This document shows, in pieces, positions 6,708 to 13,822 of a DNA stretch of 35,857 nucleotides. Numbering within the stretch: position 1 is the first letter of the stretch; each line of letters starts with the position of its first letter. Position numbers and translations under genes: made by a program. Source of the stretch: Acidimicrobiales bacterium (GTDB taxonomy: Bacteria > Actinomycetota > Acidimicrobiia > Acidimicrobiales > SZUA-35); the NCBI GenBank assembly GCA_020628305.1, contig JAHDFH010000017.1, forward strand, positions 1 through 35,857, in the 5' to 3' direction. The notes under the pieces were generated by a model. The model worked only from the letters and a program-made list of their open reading frames with translations. It did not search any database and was not told the DNA's origin.

Positions 6708-7835
6708 ATGACCAATCGCGGCATTAGGGACGCGGTCGATTGCCGCGGTCAGCAGACGACTATCTTCCTGGTTGAGCCCTTCTACTCGGGTTCACACAAA
6801 GCCTGGGCTGATGGATTGGTAGAGCATTCAGACCATACAGTTGAACTAATCACCATGCCTGGCGAAAGGTGGCGCCATCGAATGCGGCATTCTGGAGCCC
6901 AGCTAGCGGCAAAGATCAACGCTGCGATTGAGCAACAATCAGCGAAAGAAACAAAGAATGTTGTCGCCCATCAGGGCGCGACGAGTGACCGCGTCCCTAA
7001 TGCCGCGATTGTGCTGTCGTCTATGACGAATGCTAAGGACTTTGTTGAGGGACTCGATTTTCGGTTGCCTGTTCTTCTTTATATGCATGAGAACCAACTC
7101 GGCTACCCGGGATCGCAGGCAGACAATGAGTTTGCTCGGATCAACATTGACTCTATTGAAGCCGTTGACCATGTGGCATTCAACTCTCAGTTTCATCTGG
7201 AGCAGATGCATATGCTGCTACCGACGGGACTCCTTGACGACAAACATATCCATGTTCTGGAAGTTGGCATTGATCCGCCGCAGTTCCAGCACCAACCAAG
7301 CTCTCCTCCCCTTGTCATGTTCAATCATCGCTGGGAGTTTGACAAACAACCCGATATCGCTATCAGTGGGTTTACATTAGCTCGCGATCAAGTTGAATTT
7401 GATTTAGCTCTGTGCGGCGAACATTTCCCAGGCCGCCATGCCATCGCTACCGCCGAGCTCAATCCAAAATTTGCGGGTTACCTTCCCCGCTCAGAGTATC
7501 TAGCCGCTCTAGCTGCAACCGACGTTATAGTCAGCACCTCTCAACATGACTACTTTGGCATATCAATCGTCGAAGCAATGAGTTACGGCGCAATTCCTGT
7601 GCTCCCAGGTTCTCTCAACTATCCAAACCTTGTGCCAATAGATCTACACACGAGTCTTCTATACCAACCAACTACGGCAGAGGAGTTCTCATCAGCTCTA
7701 ATTCGAACTCTTAAGAACCTAGCAACTTTTGACAGATCGGTGCTGCAACAACATGTGACTCAGTTCCACTGGCCGAAGCTCATCAAAATCTATGACTCGG
7801 TCTTTGATGACTTAACAAATTCAGCAATAACCTGA
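6708..7835 (+). CDS. GTDC1/DUF3524-type glycosyltransferase, probable tRNA-queuosine mannosyltransferase-like
   Basis: This 375-aa GT-B glycosyltransferase of the DUF3524/GTDC1 (QTMAN) family is related to the enzyme that mannosylates queuosine in tRNA-Asp of animals. Landmarks are FLVEPFYSGSHKAWADGL, MPGERWRHRMR, LLYMHENQLGYPG, FNSQFHLEQM, MFNHRWEFDKQPD and the C-terminal donor site STSQHDYFGISIVEAMSYG. Bacterial substrates are less certain, so the tRNA role is inferred from the family. Two copies of a palindromic DNA repeat lie inside the frame: one encodes residues about 3-13 (NRGIRDAVDCRG) ahead of the conserved FLVEPFY start, the other residues about 88-101 (QGATSDRVPNAA) in a variable loop. 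The frame is intact through both. The gene ends with a 46-nt antisense overlap with the menH-like gene. Confidence 0.85.
   Translation: MTNRGIRDAVDCRGQQTTIFLVEPFYSGSHKAWADGLVEHSDHTVELITMPGERWRHRMRHSGAQLAAKINAAIEQQSAKETKNVVAHQGATSDRVPNAAIVLSSMTNAKDFVEGLDFRLPVLLYMHENQLGYPGSQADNEFARINIDSIEAVDHVAFNSQFHLEQMHMLLPTGLLDDKHIHVLEVGIDPPQFQHQPSSPPLVMFNHRWEFDKQPDIAISGFTLARDQVEFDLALCGEHFPGRHAIATAELNPKFAGYLPRSEYLAALAATDVIVSTSQHDYFGISIVEAMSYGAIPVLPGSLNYPNLVPIDLHTSLLYQPTTAEEFSSALIRTLKNLATFDRSVLQQHVTQFHWPKLIKIYDSVFDDLTNSAIT
6713..6747 (+). repeat. Palindromic repeat copy A within the glycosyltransferase N-terminal codons
   Basis: TAGGGACGCGG at 6725-6735 lies in a block whose ends, CGCGGCA (6717-6723) and TGCCGCG (6741-6747), can pair. 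Bases 6713-6737 are the exact reverse complement of 6987-7011. TAGGGACGCGGT and TTGCCGCG recur at 29233-29255. Confidence 0.8.
6971..7011 (-). repeat. Palindromic repeat copy B, inverted, inside the glycosyltransferase
   Basis: Read on the minus strand, 7011-6987 repeats copy A exactly for 25 bp and then continues as a diverged copy ending CGCGCCCTGA. AGGG-A-CGCG and CGCG-CCCT can form a hairpin. The copy is translated in frame. Confidence 0.75.
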
Positions 7836-8617
7836 GCAGCTTCAACTGGCGATTCCAAATGAGCCGCATGGTGACCTGGAATCAGACGCAAACTTGAATT
7901 CTGCAACTTTAAGTCAAGTTGGCTCGCTAACGAGATAAACCGAGTGTCAGACTGCCCGACAAGTTGAAGGATTGGGACATCAACGTTCTCGAGCGAAAGA
8001 TCTAGATGTTCTTGGGAACCCAAACCTCTAGATCGCAAGGAAGCAGCTAGTCCTTCGGGACGGTTCTCCAAGCGTTGCGGAACGCACCTGGCTGCAGTAG
8101 CAACTTTGTTGAACATATGAGAGCTCAGCCAGTCATCAAGAAACTTGTCTAAGCCTTGTGCCTCTAGGAAGTTTGCTTTCTGAAAGTCTTCTCGCCTACG
8201 CAATGCTGGATCGACCAAGCCTGGGTGCGCTCCAATCAAACTAACAGATCGGCACAACTGCGGGCTATCGATCATTGAATGCATAGCAATTCGGCCACCC
8301 ATTGAATAACCAACAAAGTGTGCAGGTGTTCCGCCAGCAGCCGCTAACAACAGCTGGCCTGCTGCCTGCAGATGCACCTCATCAAGCGATTCATCTGCCA
8401 GACCATGCCCAGGAAGATCAACAAACACAAGCTCAAACTCCTCAGCCAATAGATCAGCGAAGGTGTGCCAGCAGTTCATATTCTGAGTGAAACCGTGAGC
8501 TAAAACAACTCGCTCAGCTCCTGGACGTTCAAGAAGTCTTGTTGGCAGCCCCGTAGGCTTGAGTGGTTGTTCTGACAAGGCACTCCAGCCTAGTCCAGAA
8601 CAGAACCTCCGCAACAC
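7790..8617 (-). CDS. menH: Alpha/beta hydrolase, MenH-like
   Basis: This is a 275-aa alpha/beta hydrolase closest in motif to MenH (SHCHC synthase of menaquinone synthesis): VVLAHGFTQNMNCW oxyanion region, nucleophile elbow GYSMGGR (S105), LIGAHPGL, the LRSRGLGSQ segment, acid D224 in GQSDTRF and His in GHHAAHLESP. The triad is complete. No other men genes are in the window, so the reaction is inferred from the GYSMGGR and LIGAHPGL pattern; another small-molecule hydrolase remains possible. The start is GTG 8617 with AAAGG 5-9 nt upstream. About 35 N-terminal residues precede the core. The last 46 nt overlap the glycosyltransferase gene tail-to-tail. Confidence 0.75.
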   Translation of the reverse strand: MLRRFCSGLGWSALSEQPLKPTGLPTRLLERPGAERVVLAHGFTQNMNCWHTFADLLAEEFELVFVDLPGHGLADESLDEVHLQAAGQLLLAAAGGTPAHFVGYSMGGRIAMHSMIDSPQLCRSVSLIGAHPGLVDPALRRREDFQKANFLEAQGLDKFLDDWLSSHMFNKVATAARCVPQRLENRPEGLAASLRSRGLGSQEHLDLSLENVDVPILQLVGQSDTRFISLASQLDLKLQNSSLRLIPGHHAAHLESPVEAAQVIAEFVKSSKTES

Positions 8618-8657
8618 TAGACCTTTTCAGCAAGATATTTCACTTGCATTACATGAG

Positions 8658-8685
8658 TTGCGCTCGTTTACACAGTGCTTACAAT
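8658..8685 (+). promoter_or_regulatory. -35/-10 promoter of the GT4 glycosyltransferase gene
   Basis: TTGCGC (8658-8663) and TACAAT (8680-8685) are 16 bp apart. Start near 8692 would leave a leader of about 35 nt containing GGTGGAG just before ATG 8727. This gene uses a conventional leader, unlike many neighbours. Confidence 0.5.
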
Positions 8686-8726
8686 TAAATGTGACCATCT
8701 CGGTCTCTACGTAACTTGGTGGAGTA

Positions 8727-9941
8727 ATGGCAAATAAAAAACTGCTCTACATAATCAACCAATACCCTGCGATCTCACACACTTTCATTGAAGGTGAAAT
8801 TCGAGGACTTGAAACCCTCGGTTTCGAGATTGACCGACTTTCGTTCAACACTCCCGATCGTCCAATCGAGGCCCTGTCACTAGCTGAAAAAAGTGAAGCG
8901 GCATTGACAACCTGCCTCAAGCAAGAGCTCAAGGACCGCCCACACATCTATCTGTTATTCGCTTTGCTACACCCAATACGGTCAATTGCAGCTCTGCGAA
9001 CCGCCCTGAAGATGGGCAAAAAGGCAAACAAAAGAGCCAAGCACTTCGGCTACTTTCTTGCGGCTCTTGTTGCTGGGAAGATAGCGTCAGATTCAAAACC
9101 GGACCTCATTCACGCCCACTTCTCAACCCAGGCATGCAGCATTGCGCTGCTGGCGTCAAGACTATCCAAGGTTGGCTATAGCGTCACTGTGCACGGACCA
9201 GATGAGTTTTATGATGTCGAAGCTAACAACCTTAAGGAGAAGTACTCCAACGCTGACGCTATTATCACTATCAGTGAGTTCGCAAAGTCTCAGGTACTAA
9301 AACAGCTAGAACTAAGCCAGTGGGACAAAGTCTTTGTAAACCACCTTGGCGTTGATGTCGATAAGTTTGCACCTCAGCCGAAAACCGCTCAGCCCGGACC
9401 CCTAAATGTTTTATGTGTTGGACGACTTGTCAACGCCAAAGGCCAAGGAGTGCTATTGAGGGCACTCGAAATTATTGATTCGCTTGAAACAGATGTGAGC
9501 GTAACGCTTGTCGGCGACGGCCCCGATCGAGAACAGCTCGAAGAGTATGCAGCGATGCGAGCACTACCCGCCACGTTTGTTGGGATCATAAACTCAGATG
9601 AACTTCCAGATGTCATTGCCGAAACCGATCTTTTTGTCCTGCCAAGCTTTGCTGAGGGTATTCCTATCGTCCTTATGGAGGCCATGGCAATGGGCGTACC
9701 TTGTATCACCACCCACATCACAGGCATCCCTGAACTGATAACAGATGGGCTTGATGGTCTGCTAGTGCCGGCCGGCTCTGCCGAGCAGCTAGCAACAGCA
9801 ATCAAAAAAATGCATGATGACCCTGCAATTAGAAGAAATCTGGGCCACGAGGCTATCACTACGATCAACAACTCGTGGCAGATTAAATCAAGCAATGAAC
9901 GCCTAGCTGAGCTGTTCGTCAAGCTAACTAGAGGCCTGTAA
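8727..9941 (+). CDS. GT4-family glycosyltransferase (WcaL/colanic-acid-like)
   Basis: This 404-aa retaining GT-B glycosyltransferase of family GT4 has the N-terminal acceptor motif YPAISHTFIEGEI, seen in WcaL-type exopolysaccharide enzymes, followed by HAHFSTQ and VTVHGPDEF. The C-terminal donor half starts near LNVLCVGRLVNAKGQGVLL and carries VGDGPDREQLE and the E-x7-E site FAEGIPIVLMEAMAMG. It transfers a hexose from an NDP-sugar to a lipid-linked or cell-surface glycan at the cytoplasmic face; the sugar cannot be told. A strong GGTGGAG ribosome site precedes the ATG by 5 nt. It stands alone, not in a polysaccharide cluster, so its target is open. Confidence 0.9.
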   Translation: MANKKLLYIINQYPAISHTFIEGEIRGLETLGFEIDRLSFNTPDRPIEALSLAEKSEAALTTCLKQELKDRPHIYLLFALLHPIRSIAALRTALKMGKKANKRAKHFGYFLAALVAGKIASDSKPDLIHAHFSTQACSIALLASRLSKVGYSVTVHGPDEFYDVEANNLKEKYSNADAIITISEFAKSQVLKQLELSQWDKVFVNHLGVDVDKFAPQPKTAQPGPLNVLCVGRLVNAKGQGVLLRALEIIDSLETDVSVTLVGDGPDREQLEEYAAMRALPATFVGIINSDELPDVIAETDLFVLPSFAEGIPIVLMEAMAMGVPCITTHITGIPELITDGLDGLLVPAGSAEQLATAIKKMHDDPAIRRNLGHEAITTINNSWQIKSSNERLAELFVKLTRGL

Positions 9942-9995
9942 AACCAACATTTTTGCTGGCCTAAGCAATTTGCAACTTCAGCCGATTGTAAAGGC

Positions 9996-11186
9996 ATGGA
10001 TCAAGATCTTCTCCTTGTGCCTCCAGGACGTCTAGGCGCTTTGTTATCGAACAGTCGCAGAACCCTCGGAGAAGACCTACCCTCGCTCGCTTCTAAGTCA
10101 GATGGAATGTTCGATCCAAGACAGCTTGAACTCATCGAAAGGGGCCAGGCAAGCGTCAATGAAACTCAACTGCGTCTCATCGCTGAGCTGTATCAAGTCG
10201 GTGCTGGCAGAATTATCCCGAGTAGATCCCATCTTGTAATCGATCTCGATAATCAACAACTTAGTGCCGGGAATCATTCACTGACCTTTGCCAACAACTC
10301 TGATTCGGAAGTCTTAGAGCAATATCTTGCTCTTCTATATCTCCTTCGGGAGACAAAGCCCGGAACCGAACTTACCCTCAGGCAGCCAGACCTTGAAACC
10401 TTAGAAGAAGCTCTTAGAAAATCGGTTGACGACATTGAGGATGATCTCTTTCGGTTGATGACCCAATCAATCGTTGAGGAAAGAACCCGCTGGCTTTCCC
10501 AAAGGCTGGTAGTACCATCTGCCGGACTCCTCGTTGGGCTCACCGCAATTGGTTCAGTTGTGATGATCAACGGTCCGGAAAATGTTCTTCGAACTACTTC
10601 AAACGATACTGGAATTACACAAATAGCTGAGCAGGCAACGGCTGCAACAGTCAATATTCAAGGCGTGAGCGCTCCAGCTGCACCTACTACTATTCAGACG
10701 CCAGCTACATCACAAGCTGCAACATCTAACTCCGAAACAGCGGCTGTTGCTGGATCGCCGGCGCTAGTTGGGGCACAAGCTGAACAGCTGATCGACTATG
10801 ACTACGCTTCCTTACTACCGGGGTGGGAGATTGAGTTTCGAGGTGATCGAGATGGTTACAGGGGCTTGACTTTTGTCAACGAAAAGCGGATCGAAATCTA
10901 TGTAGACCCGGGAGAATCTGCAGAATCTGTTGCTGGCATTTTGGCTCACGAAGTTGGTCACGCAATCGATGTTGAGTATCTATCTACTGCTGAACGTAAC
11001 CGTTGGACTCAAGCCAGGAACCTGCCGAGTGCATGGTGGCCTGGTAATGGTCTTTCAGATTTTCACGTTGGCGCTGGAGACTTCGCAGAAGCAGTAGCCA
11101 AACTACTGGCAGACTCCCCCAGCGACTCCCATCATGGAGAGTTCACAACCGAGCAACTTGAGCTTGCAAGAGAATTGCTGCCGTAG
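9996..11186 (+). CDS. Single-pass membrane protein: HTH-like N-terminus plus zincin-type metallopeptidase domain
   Basis: This 396-aa protein has an unusual layout. Residues 8-75 look like a degenerate XRE-type helix-turn-helix (GRLGALLSNSRRTLG ... LELIERGQASVNETQLRLIAELYQV). Residues 100-165 are helical. Residues 171-192 form one membrane helix. About 65 residues of low-complexity Ala/Thr/Ser/Gln linker follow, then a C-terminal domain with HEVGH (H318, E319, H322) preceded by IEIYVDPGESAESVAGILA. E365 in GDFAEAVAKLL is a plausible third zinc ligand. This reads as a cytoplasmic DNA-binding or scaffold domain joined through the membrane to an extracytoplasmic zinc peptidase-like domain. No substrate or partner can be named. 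It starts 54 nt after the glycosyltransferase and may be co-transcribed with it. Confidence 0.75.
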   Translation: MDQDLLLVPPGRLGALLSNSRRTLGEDLPSLASKSDGMFDPRQLELIERGQASVNETQLRLIAELYQVGAGRIIPSRSHLVIDLDNQQLSAGNHSLTFANNSDSEVLEQYLALLYLLRETKPGTELTLRQPDLETLEEALRKSVDDIEDDLFRLMTQSIVEERTRWLSQRLVVPSAGLLVGLTAIGSVVMINGPENVLRTTSNDTGITQIAEQATAATVNIQGVSAPAAPTTIQTPATSQAATSNSETAAVAGSPALVGAQAEQLIDYDYASLLPGWEIEFRGDRDGYRGLTFVNEKRIEIYVDPGESAESVAGILAHEVGHAIDVEYLSTAERNRWTQARNLPSAWWPGNGLSDFHVGAGDFAEAVAKLLADSPSDSHHGEFTTEQLELARELLP

Positions 11187-11191
11187 GCTAA

Positions 11192-12106
11192 TCAGTTGGC
11201 TCCGTCGCTACGGGCAATATCGTCCCTATAGACTTCCATCTCGCCCGTAAGATTCCAAGATTTGGAGGATCTCACAAGACCGCGACGCACACCCACAAGG
11301 TAGTTAACGGCGCCGCCAATCAAAAGGGCCTGGGATGCCAGCCAAATCCACGTAAGAACAAATAGACCAGCACCCACTGCTGCTCTAACTTCGTTGCCGC
11401 CGCCCAGAAATCCAACGATTCTTCCAAAGCCGAAGTAAAGCAAGGTCCAAAGCAGCGCTGCTGTGGCCGCTCCCGGAAGATCGTCCCACCAACGGTTTCT
11501 ATCTGCTGGCCCAAAGAACAAAATGATGAAGGCCCAAGCAACAGTAGTAACGGCAACTGCAAAATACCGTACCAAATTGGCCAAAAAGATTGAATCAACT
11601 GCCGACAAAACCACTTGCTCGACCACAATCAGTGGGAGTAACAAAGCCATTGTGCCAAGTCCGAGCAAGATAGCCACAACACGTGTGACATACCAGGGCC
11701 TACCGTTGATGATTCCATAGGTGTCTTCCAAGGCTCTTATCAAACCAGCGAAACCTCTTGAAATTGACCAAAGTGCAAACAGGATCGAGATAGTAAAGAG
11801 ACCTGGATTGGATTGATCAAACAGTGAACCAATGGCTTGTTTAACGTCCCCCGAATCGTCGGTCAAGACTCGATCTGCAAACTCTTCGACATTGGCTCTA
11901 ATCTCGGTTTGAAACCCAAATGGAGCATATTCATCGATTGGTCCAAGCACAGCCAACATTGCCAAAACGAAAGCCGGAAGTGAAATCAGCATCCAAAAGG
12001 TAACTCCAGCTGCGAGATCCCCAAGCCCTCCGTGATACCAACGCAAGGAGACATCAACAATGAGGCGCCAAGCTGATGCGATCGCTTTGGATGGGTTTAG
12101 ACTCAT
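11192..12106 (-). CDS. YihY/BrkB-family integral membrane protein
   Basis: This is a 304-aa YihY family protein with about six membrane helices. Conserved pieces are SLRWYHGGLGDLAAGVTFW near the N-terminus, SISRGFAGLIRALEDTYGI in the centre and WDDLPGAATAALLW towards the end. The family was once called ribonuclease BN, but that activity belongs to another gene; the true function is unsettled, with transport or envelope roles proposed. The start is placed at ATG 12106 because CGGGGAGAT lies just upstream; a TTG at 12127 in the same frame is less likely. It is convergent with the zincin gene (5-nt gap) and divergent from the hydrolase at 12192. Confidence 0.88.
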   Translation of the reverse strand: MSLNPSKAIASAWRLIVDVSLRWYHGGLGDLAAGVTFWMLISLPAFVLAMLAVLGPIDEYAPFGFQTEIRANVEEFADRVLTDDSGDVKQAIGSLFDQSNPGLFTISILFALWSISRGFAGLIRALEDTYGIINGRPWYVTRVVAILLGLGTMALLLPLIVVEQVVLSAVDSIFLANLVRYFAVAVTTVAWAFIILFFGPADRNRWWDDLPGAATAALLWTLLYFGFGRIVGFLGGGNEVRAAVGAGLFVLTWIWLASQALLIGGAVNYLVGVRRGLVRSSKSWNLTGEMEVYRDDIARSDGAN

Positions 12107-12191
12107 ATCTCCCCGACGAGTAAACAAAATAGACGTTGAAGTGCCGAATTAAAGCACCCGAGGATACTATCAGGTTGTTCAAAATAATATC

Positions 12192-12863
12192 ATGACTGAA
12201 AAATCACCCTTCACACCAAACAAAGCAGGCGAAGCCTTTTTGATAGATCCATCAAAGGACTCTCAAGGCCCTGGAATCCTAGTACTTCACTCTTGGTGGG
12301 GTTTAAACCAATGGGTCAAGGATTTCTCTAGTCGGCTAGCTAAAGAGGGATACACAGTGCTGGCACCAGACATGTTTGCTGGAGTGCAGCCAAGCTCAGA
12401 GGAAGAAGGCAAACAAACACTTGCTGACCTCGATGCAGATGAACTTTCAGGGCTCGTAATGTCTTCAGCACAAACACTTCGCGCAGCATCAGCAGATTCT
12501 TCCAAACCAATTGGCGTCGTCGGTTTATCAATGGGCGCTTCTTTAGGATTTTGGCTTTCGGCGAGAATACCAGATGTCATCAATGCAGTCGTAAGCTTCT
12601 ATGGCACTCAGGCAATTGATTTCGACAGCGCCAGCGCCGACTACCTAGGGTTCTACGGAGAACAGGACCATATGGTTTCAGCAGATGAGCGGGTCTCTAC
12701 TGAATCATTCATTAGACTTGGCGGCAAAAACACAGATTTCATCACCTACGCCGATGCAAAGCACTGGTTCTTTGAAGCTGGCGCCAACTTTAACCAAGCG
12801 GCTGCGGATGACGCTTGGGACAAACTAGTGCCATTTCTAGCTGAGCGACTCCAAGACAGCTGA
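12192..12863 (+). CDS. Dienelactone-hydrolase-like alpha/beta hydrolase
   Basis: This is a 223-aa hydrolase of the dienelactone hydrolase family, with VLHSWWGLNQWVKDFSSRLA and VLAPDMFAG in the usual places. The nucleophile elbow is GLSMGAS, so Ser113 replaces the cysteine of classical dienelactone hydrolases. D159 (YGEQDHMVS) and H191 (DAKHWFF) complete the triad. The family's regulating Glu next to WWG is Ser here (HSWWG). Together this suggests an esterase-like enzyme rather than a true chloroaromatic-pathway member. It has no signal peptide. The upstream region holds TACTAT at 12166-12171 and CAAAAT 6 nt before the ATG, either of which could be the -10. The last 27 nt overlap the pseudouridine synthase gene tail-to-tail. 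Confidence 0.85.
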   Translation: MTEKSPFTPNKAGEAFLIDPSKDSQGPGILVLHSWWGLNQWVKDFSSRLAKEGYTVLAPDMFAGVQPSSEEEGKQTLADLDADELSGLVMSSAQTLRAASADSSKPIGVVGLSMGASLGFWLSARIPDVINAVVSFYGTQAIDFDSASADYLGFYGEQDHMVSADERVSTESFIRLGGKNTDFITYADAKHWFFEAGANFNQAAADDAWDKLVPFLAERLQDS

Positions 12864-13760
12864 CAGGTTCTCAGGTAGTTCAGCCGAGAACGACTGAACA
12901 GAACCATCGCTTGGATGATTAAAGCTAAGTTCTCTAGCGTGCAGAAAGATAGCGCCATCGGCCAATTCAGTCGTGGCGTTGTATTTGCGGTCGCCATACA
13001 CGGGGTGCCCAATAGAACTCATATGAACTCGAATCTGGTGCGTCCTTCCAGTTTCAAGTTTGCATGTTACCAGTGCGTAACTGTCAAAGTTGCGCTCAAC
13101 ACTGTAATGAGTGACAGCCAACTTACCATCAGCCATAAGCGACTGTTTAGTTGGATCTTTACTAGAACGTCCAATTGGAGCATCAACCTTGCCTTTGGAG
13201 TGAGACATCGGCTGTTCAACCAAGGTTGTGTAAATCCTTGAAACGGTCCGCCGTCGCAATTGGTCGGTCAGAGAATCATAAGCTCGTTGAGTTCGAGCCA
13301 CCACAAACAAACCTGTGGTCTCTTTATCTAGCCTGTGAACAACACCTGGTCGGGCAACCTGCCCTACCGTAGCAATCTCCGGATATCGAGCTAACAATCC
13401 GTTTACGATCGTTCCGGAATTGTTACCAGCGCCAGGATGAACAACCTGGCCGGGCTGTTTGTTGACGATCACAAAATCTACATCTTCGTAAACGATTGAA
13501 ATTTCAATGCTTGGTTCTGCTTCGGGCAACTCGGTTTTTGAGACCACAACAAATGTAACCTCATCATTTTCTTCAAGCCGATGAGAAGACTTAGTTACAA
13601 AAGAACCATTAACAGCCACCTCGGAATCGCCAATGAGCTCGCTTGCGTGGGTCCTGCTGATGTCGCCAATCATGGCGACTACACGATCAAGCCTTTGTCC
13701 AGCTAACGCTGCGGGTATCTCTTCTGAAAATTGTGTTTCGCTACTACTATCTACGCTCAT
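12837..13760 (-). CDS. rluD: RluD/RluA-family 23S rRNA-type pseudouridine synthase
   Basis: The protein is 307 aa from ATG 13760. It has an N-terminal S4 RNA-binding domain (AGQRLDRVVA ... RTHASELIGDSEVAVNG) and the pseudouridine synthase core with HRLDKETTGLFVVA, whose Asp (about D145) is the catalytic residue, plus GRTHQIRVHM and GHPVYGDRKY. It converts uridine to pseudouridine in structured RNA, probably 23S rRNA helix 69 or a related site; RluA, RluC and RluD cannot be separated confidently from motifs. An in-frame ATG at 13805 would add 15 residues (MELGNNGTSGSNRVC) unlike the family and would overlap a TATCAT -10-like box, so 13760 is preferred. Confidence 0.88.
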   Translation of the reverse strand: MSVDSSSETQFSEEIPAALAGQRLDRVVAMIGDISRTHASELIGDSEVAVNGSFVTKSSHRLEENDEVTFVVVSKTELPEAEPSIEISIVYEDVDFVIVNKQPGQVVHPGAGNNSGTIVNGLLARYPEIATVGQVARPGVVHRLDKETTGLFVVARTQRAYDSLTDQLRRRTVSRIYTTLVEQPMSHSKGKVDAPIGRSSKDPTKQSLMADGKLAVTHYSVERNFDSYALVTCKLETGRTHQIRVHMSSIGHPVYGDRKYNATTELADGAIFLHARELSFNHPSDGSVQSFSAELPENLSAVLESLS

Positions 13761-13807
13761 ACACACCCGATTCGATCCGCTTGTACCGTTGTTTCCAAGC
13801 TCCATGA

Positions 13808-13813
13808 TACGAT
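13808..13813 (+). promoter_or_regulatory. Extended -10 of leaderless promoter for the ABC-2 operon
   Basis: TGA-TACGAT, 9 nt before ATG 13823. The overlapping minus-strand TATCAT (13809-13804) may serve the divergent pseudouridine synthase gene with a leader of about 37 nt. Confidence 0.45.
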
Positions 13814-13822
13814 GAACTCGCT

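Noticed and set aside
9389-9997. 202-aa minus-strand ORF
   Set aside because: It lies opposite the donor half of the GT4 glycosyltransferase; its Ser/Pro-rich translation is typical of an antisense shadow.
11179-11216. Hairpin TGCCGTAG/CTACGGGCA as a terminator between the zincin and yihY genes
   Set aside because: The loop is long, one base is bulged and there is no T-run; too weak to annotate.
13761-13805. Longer N-terminus for the pseudouridine synthase starting at 13805
   Set aside because: The extra 15 residues are unlike the family and the ATG would overlap a -10-like box; 13760 is better.
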